From the NCBI GenBank assembly GCA_030653975.1, contig JAURYH010000034.1, forward strand, positions 1 to 46,982: a stretch of DNA of 46,982 bases. Direction: 5' to 3'. The stretch comes from Hydrogenophaga sp. (GTDB taxonomy: Bacteria > Pseudomonadota > Gammaproteobacteria > Burkholderiales > Burkholderiaceae_C). Below the pieces are notes generated by a model. That model was not told the origin of the DNA, searched no databases, and was given only the letters and a program-made list of their open reading frames with translations. Below, in pieces: positions 41,512-46,982 of the stretch. A program made the translations under genes and the position numbers. How positions within the stretch are numbered: the first letter of the stretch is position 1; the number at the start of each line of letters is the position of its first letter.

Positions 41512-43182
41512 ATGAGCCCAACCACCTTTGATTACATCGTCATCGGCGCCGGCACGGCCGGCTGCCTGCTGGCCAACCGGCTCAGCGCCGACGCGAGCAA
41601 GACCGTGCTGCTGGTCGAAGCCGGCCGCAAGGACGACTACCACTGGATCCACATCCCCGTGGGATACCTGTATTGCATCGGCAACCCGCGCACCGACTGG
41701 CTCTACCAGACCGAGGCCGACCCGGGCCTCAACGGCCGCCGGCTGCGCTACCCGCGCGGCAAGGGTCTGGGCGGCTGCTCCAGCATCAACGGCATGATCT
41801 ACATGCGCGGCCAGGCGCGCGACTACGACCAGTGGGCGCAGCTCACCGGCGACACCGAATGGTGCTGGCAGAACAGCCTGTCCGACTTCAAGGCGCACGA
41901 AGACCACTACCGCCTCGACGCCGCGAACGAGAGCCAGAGCAACCCCGCCTTCACGCTGTTGCACGGCAACAGGGCGGTGGGCAGCACCGGCGAATGGCGC
42001 ATCGAAAAGCAGCGCCTGCGCTGGGACGTGCTCGACGCTTTCGCGTTGGCCGCGCAGCAGGCCGGCATCCCGGCCACGGACGACTTCAACACCGGCGACA
42101 ACGAGGGCGTGGGCTATTTCGAGGTGAACCAGAAAGCCGGCTGGCGCTGGAACGCGAGCAAGGCCTTTCTGCGCCCGGTGATGAACCGGCCCAACCTGAC
42201 CGTGTGGACCGAGACCCAGGTCGAGCGCCTGCGGCTGGAGCGCGATGCGGCGGGCGCACTGCGCTGCAGCGGCGCCGAGCTGCGGCGCGGTGGCCAGCGC
42301 GTGAGCGTGGCGGCCGCGCGCGAGGTGGTGCTGAGCGCGGGCAGCATCGGTTCGGTGCAGATCCTGCAGCTCTCGGGCATCGGCCCGGCGCCGGTGCTGC
42401 GGGCCGCGGGCGTCGAGGTGATGCACGAGCTGCCCGGCGTGGGCGAGAACCTGCAAGACCATTTGCAGATCCGCTCGGTCTACAAGGTGCAGGGCGCCAA
42501 AACGCTCAACACCCTGGCCAGCTCGCTCTGGGGCAAGGCCGCCATCGGCCTCGAATATGCGCTCAAGCGCAGCGGCCCCATGAGCATGTCGCCCAGCCAG
42601 CTCGGTGCCTTCACCAAAAGCGACCCTGCCCAGCCCTACGCCAACCTCGAATACCACGTGCAGCCGCTCAGCCTCGACGCCTTTGGCGAGCCGCTGCACA
42701 GCTTCCCGGCCTTCACCGCCAGCGTCTGCAACCTCAACCCGGGCAGCCGCGGTCATGTGCGCATCCGCAGCGCGCGCGGCGAAGACGCGCCCGCCATCGC
42801 GCCCAATTACCTGAGCACGGCCGAAGACCGCCAGGTGGCGGCCGACAGCCTGCGCGTGACGCGGCACATCGTGGCGCAACCGGCGATGGCGAAATACAAA
42901 CCCGAGGAGTTCAAGCCCGGCGTGCAATACCAGACCGACGACGAACTCGCGCGCCTGGCCGGTGACATCGCCAGCACCATCTTCCACCCGGTGGGCACGA
43001 CCAGGATGGGCAGCGCCGACGACCCGATGGCCGTGGTCGACAGCCACCTGCGCGTGCGCGGCGTGGCGGGTCTGCGCGTGGTGGATGCGGGCGTGATGCC
43101 CACCATCACCAGCGGCAACACCAACAGCCCGACACTGATGATCGCGGAGAAGGCGGCGCGCTGGATCGCGCGCGGCGCGTAG
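41512..43182 (+). CDS. GMC family FAD-dependent oxidoreductase (choline dehydrogenase-like)
   Basis: A 556-residue flavoprotein. The N-terminal FAD dinucleotide fold is FDYIVIGAGTAGCLLANRLS; the two GMC signatures are PRGKGLGGCSSINGMIYMRG and SAGSIGSVQILQLSGIGP. The C-terminal active-site region is STIFHPVGTTRMG...GVAGLRVVDAGVMPTITSGNTNSPTLMIAEKAA with the catalytic His. It oxidises an alcohol, but substrate specificity cannot be read; choline-like, polyethylene glycol-type or aromatic alcohols are family options. No signal peptide. Confidence 0.92.
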   Translation: MSPTTFDYIVIGAGTAGCLLANRLSADASKTVLLVEAGRKDDYHWIHIPVGYLYCIGNPRTDWLYQTEADPGLNGRRLRYPRGKGLGGCSSINGMIYMRGQARDYDQWAQLTGDTEWCWQNSLSDFKAHEDHYRLDAANESQSNPAFTLLHGNRAVGSTGEWRIEKQRLRWDVLDAFALAAQQAGIPATDDFNTGDNEGVGYFEVNQKAGWRWNASKAFLRPVMNRPNLTVWTETQVERLRLERDAAGALRCSGAELRRGGQRVSVAAAREVVLSAGSIGSVQILQLSGIGPAPVLRAAGVEVMHELPGVGENLQDHLQIRSVYKVQGAKTLNTLASSLWGKAAIGLEYALKRSGPMSMSPSQLGAFTKSDPAQPYANLEYHVQPLSLDAFGEPLHSFPAFTASVCNLNPGSRGHVRIRSARGEDAPAIAPNYLSTAEDRQVAADSLRVTRHIVAQPAMAKYKPEEFKPGVQYQTDDELARLAGDIASTIFHPVGTTRMGSADDPMAVVDSHLRVRGVAGLRVVDAGVMPTITSGNTNSPTLMIAEKAARWIARGA

Positions 43183-43188
43183 CGGGAG

Positions 43189-43611
43189 CTACCGGATCCC
43201 GCCCACGTAACGGGTGTCCGGCCCGTCGGCATCGGTTCGTTTGCCGCCGCCAAAGCCCGAGGGCAGCGTCGACTCGCGGAACCCGCTCGCCGGCACCGAG
43301 TCGGCGAAACCGCTGGGGTGGCTGGCCTGGGGCGCTGGCGTCTGCGCGGCGCGCAGGGCTTCGGCAGCACTCTGCAGCAGGGGTTTGCGCTCGGGTGCGC
43401 CCATGCCGGTGCTCGCGGTTTCCAGCTTGGCGGCCCAGGGCAGCAATTCGTCCAGCCCTTCGCTGACCGCCTTTTCACGGGCGTAACGCACGATGGCACG
43501 CGCGTAGTCGGCGTTGGTGGCCATCCACTCGGTGTCGGTCACGCGCCCGGTCTTGCGGCGCAGCAACACATGCAGATGGGCGGCGGTGGCAAAGATTTCG
43601 GTGGATGTCAT
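43189..43611 (-). CDS. Uncharacterised protein of Comamonadaceae type
   Basis: A 140-residue soluble protein that I cannot place in a named family. The first 70 residues look helical and conserved (EIFATAAHLHVLLRRKTGRVTDTEWMATNADYARAIVRYAREKA); the second half is low in complexity with repeated SGF motifs (HPSGFADSVPASGFRESTLPSGFGGG). GGGAG lies upstream of ATG 43611. It is on the same strand as the following ammonium transporter gene and just downstream of it, so read-through is possible. Confidence 0.65.
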   Translation of the reverse strand: MTSTEIFATAAHLHVLLRRKTGRVTDTEWMATNADYARAIVRYAREKAVSEGLDELLPWAAKLETASTGMGAPERKPLLQSAAEALRAAQTPAPQASHPSGFADSVPASGFRESTLPSGFGGGKRTDADGPDTRYVGGIR

Positions 43612-43676
43612 GGCGTCACTCCCCAGTGTGGTGCGAAGGCATGTCGTTCGGGCGGTTCACGGCGAGCCTCGGCCTG

Positions 43677-45059
43677 TCAATGCCCGAGCTGTTCGTTGTG
43701 CAGCGACAGGTCGAGCCCGGCGCGTTCGTCAACCTCGTGCACGCGCAGGCGCGCCACGCGCGAGGTGATCCACAGCACGACGCTGGTCATGACCAGGCTG
43801 TAGGCCAGCACCGCCGCGCAGGCGATCAGCTGTGTCAGCACGCTGCCCTCGACGCCTGCGATGGCCGGGTCGGCCAGCAGGCCGGTGAGCAGTGCGCCCA
43901 CCAGACCGCCGACGCCGTGCACGCCGAACACGTCGAGCGAGTCGTCGGCGCGCAGCCGGCGCTTCAGACCGGTGGCGCCCCAGTAGCAGACCGCGCCCGC
44001 CACCAGCCCGATGATCAGCGCGCTGCGCAGCGTGACGAAGCCCGCGGCCGGCGTGATGGCAACCAGCCCGGCCACCACGCCGGAGCACAGGCCCAGCAGC
44101 GAAGCGCGCCGGCGGGCCAGCCACTCGGCGGCCATCCACGAGAGCGCGCCCGCAGCGGCGGCGATGTGGGTCACGGCCAGCGCCAGCCCGGCGCGCCCGT
44201 CGGCGGCGAGCGCCGAGCCGGCGTTGAAGCCGAACCAGCCGACCCAGAGCAGGCCGGTGCCGGCCATGGTCAGGCCCAGGTTGAAGGGGATGAAGGGTTC
44301 GCGTCCGTAGCCCTGGCGCGGGCCGAGCGCGTAGGCGCAGACCAGCGCGGCCGCGCCGGCGTTGATGTGCACCACGGCGCCGCCGGCAAAGTCCAGCGCA
44401 CCGAGCTGGGCCAGCCAGCCGCCCGGCTCCCAGACCCAGTGGGCCACGGGTGCGTACACCAGCAACAGCCACAGGCCGGCGAACAGCAGCAGGGCGCCGA
44501 AGCGCATGCGCTCCACCAGCGCGCCCACCACCAGGGCGCAGGTGATGATGGCGAAGGTCAGCTGGAACATGGCGAACACCGACTCGGGCACGTGCGGCGC
44601 GATGTGGCTCACCGCCACCTGGCCGCTGGCGCCCAGGTAGTCCAGCCCGGCAAAGCCCATGCGCTGGGCGCCGCCGATCCAGCCCGCCAGCGCGCCTTCG
44701 CCGGGCGTGAACGCCAGCGAATACGCCAGCGCAAACCACAACACGCTGACCACGGCGGCGATGCCGACCACGCTGGCCATGGTGTTGATCACGTTGAGGC
44801 GGCGCACCATGCCGCCATAAAAGAGCGCGATGCCGGGCAGCGTCATGAGCAGCACCAGCGCGGTGGACACCATGAGCCAGGCGGTGTCGGCCCCGCTGAT
44901 GGTGCTGATGGCGGCGAGCGCCGGGCCGGGCAGCGTGGCCGCGGCGTCGGCTGCGGGGCTGGTGGCCGCGAGGGGTGCGGTCTGCGCACAAGCGAGCGAG
45001 GGGATGGCGAGGGCCAGCCCGGCCGCCACGGATCCAGGAAATCTACGGTTTTGGTGCAT
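43677..45059 (-). CDS. amt: Second ammonium transporter (Amt family)
   Basis: A 460-residue Amt channel, distinct from AmtB at 9380. A signal peptide (VAAGLALAIPSLACAQ) and Ala-rich stretch precede the membrane domain starting at ADTAWLMVSTALVLL. The twin-His residues are in GGAVVHINAG and FGVHGVGGLVGA. The C-terminal tail (ERAGLDLSLHNEQLGH) differs from the GlnK-binding tail of AmtB. There is no adjacent PII gene. AAAGGG precedes ATG 45059. Expression should be nitrogen-controlled through the sigma-54 promoter and NtrC site upstream. Confidence 0.93.
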   Translation of the reverse strand: MHQNRRFPGSVAAGLALAIPSLACAQTAPLAATSPAADAAATLPGPALAAISTISGADTAWLMVSTALVLLMTLPGIALFYGGMVRRLNVINTMASVVGIAAVVSVLWFALAYSLAFTPGEGALAGWIGGAQRMGFAGLDYLGASGQVAVSHIAPHVPESVFAMFQLTFAIITCALVVGALVERMRFGALLLFAGLWLLLVYAPVAHWVWEPGGWLAQLGALDFAGGAVVHINAGAAALVCAYALGPRQGYGREPFIPFNLGLTMAGTGLLWVGWFGFNAGSALAADGRAGLALAVTHIAAAAGALSWMAAEWLARRRASLLGLCSGVVAGLVAITPAAGFVTLRSALIIGLVAGAVCYWGATGLKRRLRADDSLDVFGVHGVGGLVGALLTGLLADPAIAGVEGSVLTQLIACAAVLAYSLVMTSVVLWITSRVARLRVHEVDERAGLDLSLHNEQLGH

Positions 45060-45091
45060 TTTGTTACCCTTTCCAACGACCCCCGGCACTG

Positions 45092-45108
45092 AGCACATCC
45101 TGTGCCAC
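45092..45108 (-). promoter_or_regulatory. Sigma-54 promoter of the second amt gene
   Basis: Read leftward: GTGGCACAGGATGTGCT, with GG and GC separated by exactly 10 bp and TGGCAC intact. Transcription would begin near 45081, about 22 nt before the start codon. Confidence 0.75.
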
Positions 45109-45137
45109 CCCTGCAAGGAACCAAGGGAAACCCCGGA

Positions 45138-45154
45138 TGCACAGCGCTGGTGCA
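45138..45154 (-). promoter_or_regulatory. Perfect NtrC binding site
   Basis: TGCACAGCGCTGGTGCA is a perfect TGCAC-N7-GTGCA dyad. It lies about 40 bp upstream of the -24 element of the amt promoter, the usual position for an NtrC site. Confidence 0.7.
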
Positions 45155-45159
45155 ACGCA

Positions 45160-45308
45160 TTACAGTGTCTCCACTCGCACACAGCGCAAGCCGCTGGTGG
45201 CCGCGGGGGACCGAGGAGACAACCCAGTCCAACCAGAAAATATTGCTTCAGCGTCCCCAAGAGATGCCAGAGATCACAGGCCGACCCCGCAAGGGTCGGC
45301 TTTTTTTT
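45160..45308 (+). ncRNA. Candidate small RNA ending in an orphan terminator
   Basis: GCCGACCC-CGCA-AGGGTCGGC followed by eight T residues (45280-45308) is a strong rightward intrinsic terminator, yet no rightward gene precedes it: the only upstream gene, amt, runs leftward. A short transcript from the preceding 100-150 bp would explain it. The 5' end is a guess, as I see no clear promoter. Alternatively it insulates the hydrogenase promoter from antisense read-through. Confidence 0.35.
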
Positions 45309-45436
45309 GCCTGCGTGGGCGACGGGTGAATTTCCGAGAGTGTCTTTTTTGTTTCCGTTTTGTTGATACGAATGGAAGTTATCCGTCCATCACGTTGGTA
45401 CTTGTTTTTGAAATCGACATAACTCGCCAGAAAAAG

Positions 45437-45457
45437 TTGATGTAAATCAATGATTTA
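45437..45457 (+). promoter_or_regulatory. IHF-like site overlapping an FNR-type box upstream of hoxK
   Basis: AATCAATGATTTA (45445-45457) is a perfect match to WATCAA-N4-TTR, the IHF consensus, about 40 bp upstream of a sigma-54 promoter. The same DNA contains TTGAT-N4-ATCAA (45437-45450), a perfect FNR/ANR-type palindrome. IHF bending is the better explanation because sigma-54 hydrogenase promoters need it; oxygen control through an FNR-type protein is possible. Confidence 0.55.
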
Positions 45458-45495
45458 AGAGCGTTGATCGGTGTTTTCCCTTGGTTGGCCCATCG

Positions 45496-45511
45496 TGGCC
45501 CGGCGATTGCG
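45496..45511 (+). promoter_or_regulatory. Sigma-54 promoter of the hydrogenase operon
   Basis: TGGCCCGGCGATTGCG matches TGGCACGnnnnTTGCW at all but two positions, with GG and GC 10 bp apart. Transcription would start near 45522, about 60 nt before hoxK. In Cupriavidus the membrane-bound hydrogenase operon is driven by sigma-54 and HoxA. Confidence 0.65.
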
Positions 45512-45580
45512 AACGGTTACACACCTGCCTGCATTGGCGGGGCCCGGTTCCGCCCCACACCAGCCCACGGAGACACAACC

Positions 45581-46672
45581 ATGATGGAAACCTTTTACGA
45601 GGTGATGCGCCGCAAGGGCATCTCGCGCCGCAGCTTTCTCAAGTACTGCTCGCTCACCGCCACCTCGCTCGGGCTGGCGCCCTCGTTCGTGCCGATGATC
45701 GCGCACGCCATGGAAACCAAGCCGCGCACGCCGGTGCTCTGGCTGCACGGCCTGGAATGCACCTGCTGCACCGAATCGTTCATCCGCTCGGCGCACCCGC
45801 TGGCCAAGGACGTGGTGCTCTCCATGATCTCGCTCGACTACGACGACACCCTGATGGCCGCCGCCGGCCACCAGGCCGAGGCCATCCTCGAAGAGATCAT
45901 GACCAAGTACAAGGGCCAGTACATCCTGGCCGTGGAAGGCAACCCGCCGCTGAACGAAGACGGCATGTTCTGCATCCAGTCGGGCAAGCCGTTCATCGAG
46001 AAGCTCAAGCACGTGGCCAAAGACGCCAAGGCCATCATCGCCTGGGGCTCGTGCGCCAGCTGGGGCTGCGTGCAGGCCGCCAAGCCCAACCCGACTCAGG
46101 CCACGCCGATCCACAAGGTGATCACCGACAAACCCATCATCAAGGTGCCGGGCTGCCCGCCCATCCCCGAGGTGATGACGGGCGTGATCACCTACATGCT
46201 GACCTTCGACAAGATCCCCGAGCTGGACCGCCAGGGCCGGCCGAAGATGTTCTACAGCCAGCGCATCCACGACAAGTGCTACCGCCGCCCGCACTTCGAC
46301 GCCGGCCAGTTCGTCGAGACCTGGGACGACGAGTCCGCGCGCAAGGGCTACTGCCTCTACAAGGTCGGCTGCAAGGGCCCGACCACCTACAACGCCTGCT
46401 CCACCGTGATGTGGAACGAGGGCACCAGCTTCCCGATCAAGGCCGGCCACGGCTGCATCGGCTGCAGTGAAGACGGCTTCTGGGACAAGGGTTCGTTCTA
46501 CGACCGCCTGACCGACATCCACGCCTTCGGCATTGAGGCCAATGCCGACCAGATTGGGGGCACCGCCGCTGCCGTGGTCGGTGCGGCCGTGGCCGCGCAC
46601 GCGGCCATTTCGGTGGCCAAGCGTGCCAAAGACAAGGCCGCCGAGAAAAAAGCCTCACCCAGCAACACGTAA
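45581..46672 (+). CDS. hoxK: [NiFe] hydrogenase small subunit, membrane-bound (HoxK/HupS)
   Basis: A 363-residue precursor. A long Tat signal ([20 protein letters not shown], twin Arg) precedes cleavage near AHA-METK. Cys60, Cys62 and Cys63 (LECTCCTES; mature 17, 19, 20) and Cys158 plus Cys163 (WGSCASWGC; mature 115, 120) include the two extra cysteines of the proximal [4Fe-3S] cluster that confers oxygen tolerance (group 1d type). Further Cys/His ligands for the medial and distal clusters follow, then a C-terminal membrane-anchoring helix ([19 protein letters not shown]). ATG 45581 has GGAG 8 nt upstream. It is followed by the large-subunit gene. Confidence 0.96.
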   Translation: MMETFYEVMRRKGISRRSFLKYCSLTATSLGLAPSFVPMIAHAMETKPRTPVLWLHGLECTCCTESFIRSAHPLAKDVVLSMISLDYDDTLMAAAGHQAEAILEEIMTKYKGQYILAVEGNPPLNEDGMFCIQSGKPFIEKLKHVAKDAKAIIAWGSCASWGCVQAAKPNPTQATPIHKVITDKPIIKVPGCPPIPEVMTGVITYMLTFDKIPELDRQGRPKMFYSQRIHDKCYRRPHFDAGQFVETWDDESARKGYCLYKVGCKGPTTYNACSTVMWNEGTSFPIKAGHGCIGCSEDGFWDKGSFYDRLTDIHAFGIEANADQIGGTAAAVVGAAVAAHAAISVAKRAKDKAAEKKASPSNT

Positions 46673-46693
46673 AGAACAACGAGGACACACACC

Positions 46694-46982
46694 ATGGGTG
46701 CTTACGAAACTCAAGGCTTCAAGATGGACAACACCGGCCGGCGCATCGTCGTCGACCCGGTCACGCGCATCGAGGGCCACATGCGCTGCGAGGTCAACCT
46801 CGACAGCAACAACGTCATCCGCAACGCGGTGTCCACCGGCACCATGTGGCGCGGTCTGGAAGTGATTCTGAAAGGCCGCGACCCGCGCGATGCCTGGGCC
46901 TTTGTGGAGCGCATCTGCGGCGTCTGCACCGGCTGCCACGCACTCACCTCGGTGCGAGCGGTGGAAGACGCGCTCGGCATCA
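46694..46982 (+). CDS. hoxG: [NiFe] hydrogenase large subunit, partial (HoxG/HupL)
   Basis: The first 96 residues of the catalytic subunit, running off the right edge. The N-terminal motif [15 protein letters not shown] and the L1 nickel-binding motif [10 protein letters not shown] (Cys75 and Cys78 bind Ni-Fe) are intact. It binds the NiFe(CN)2CO centre and is co-translocated with HoxK. It starts 21 nt after the hoxK stop, with GAGGACACACACC before the ATG. The C-terminal L2 motif and protease-processing site are outside the window. Confidence 0.96.
   Translation, partial: MGAYETQGFKMDNTGRRIVVDPVTRIEGHMRCEVNLDSNNVIRNAVSTGTMWRGLEVILKGRDPRDAWAFVERICGVCTGCHALTSVRAVEDALGI

Overview
The window looks like a chromosome segment of a hydrogen-oxidising betaproteobacterium of the Comamonadaceae, most like Hydrogenophaga. 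The evidence is high GC, the Burkholderiales gene families, and the start of an oxygen-tolerant membrane-bound [NiFe] hydrogenase operon at the right edge. The genus is inferred from gene content only.

Region 1 (1-8384) is the right part of an inserted genomic island. Its right boundary breaks comM/yifB at about codon 78: the 5' part of comM (8385-8616) remains, and the island end has a 5'-TGT terminus with three 20-bp-period repeats. The gene next to that end resembles TnsE, so the island is probably a Tn7-like element of the kind that uses comM as attachment site. Its cargo looks like defence: an AAA+ ATPase/subtilase pair (IetAS-like), with the protease cut by an insertion sequence directly after its catalytic His, and a divergent four-gene unit (small unknown protein, caspase-like protease, alpha/beta hydrolase, DUF6904-like protein) that I do not recognise as a described system.

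Region 2 (8385-21614) is core metabolism: glnK-amtB behind a sigma-54 promoter, glycolate oxidase subunits glcE and glcF, a DUF3597 protein, lrgA-lrgB, glutathione peroxidase, lplT, two uncharacterised genes and alr.

Region 3 (21680-29110) is a transport block: an RND adaptor and pump, a DUF2892 membrane protein, a TDT/SLAC1 transporter, a CsoR/RcnR-family repressor and a TSUP permease. A perfect TACCCC-TG-GGGGTA dyad overlaps the -35 and spacer of its promoter. I infer control by the CsoR-like protein and a role in sulfur-compound (sulfite, sulfide or persulfide) stress.

Region 4 (29111-37549) holds a TerB-like protein, a Bax-inhibitor-1 protein, NhaR, YegP, a ribbon-helix-helix regulator with a perfect upstream palindrome, a PHB-depolymerase-like esterase, tRNA-Arg(ACG), a glycine-rich RRM protein, an ABC exporter, a low-molecular-weight phosphatase and an acyl-CoA thioesterase.

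Region 5 (37571-40080) is an acquired, partly AT-richer patch: a TctC-type fragment, a decayed copy of the thioesterase tail, an HNH endonuclease whose stop codon lies in an attC-like inverted repeat, and a DUF4062 protein.

Region 6 (40132-46982) holds a LysR regulator, a DUF2007 protein, a GMC oxidoreductase, a small unknown protein, a second ammonium transporter with a textbook sigma-54/NtrC promoter, and the hydrogenase genes hoxK and hoxG (partial) behind a sigma-54 promoter with an IHF-like site. A family of GC-rich intergenic repeats built around a GGCCTGGCAAAGCCAG-type hairpin occurs in at least five intergenic gaps between 12.4 and 28.3 kb.
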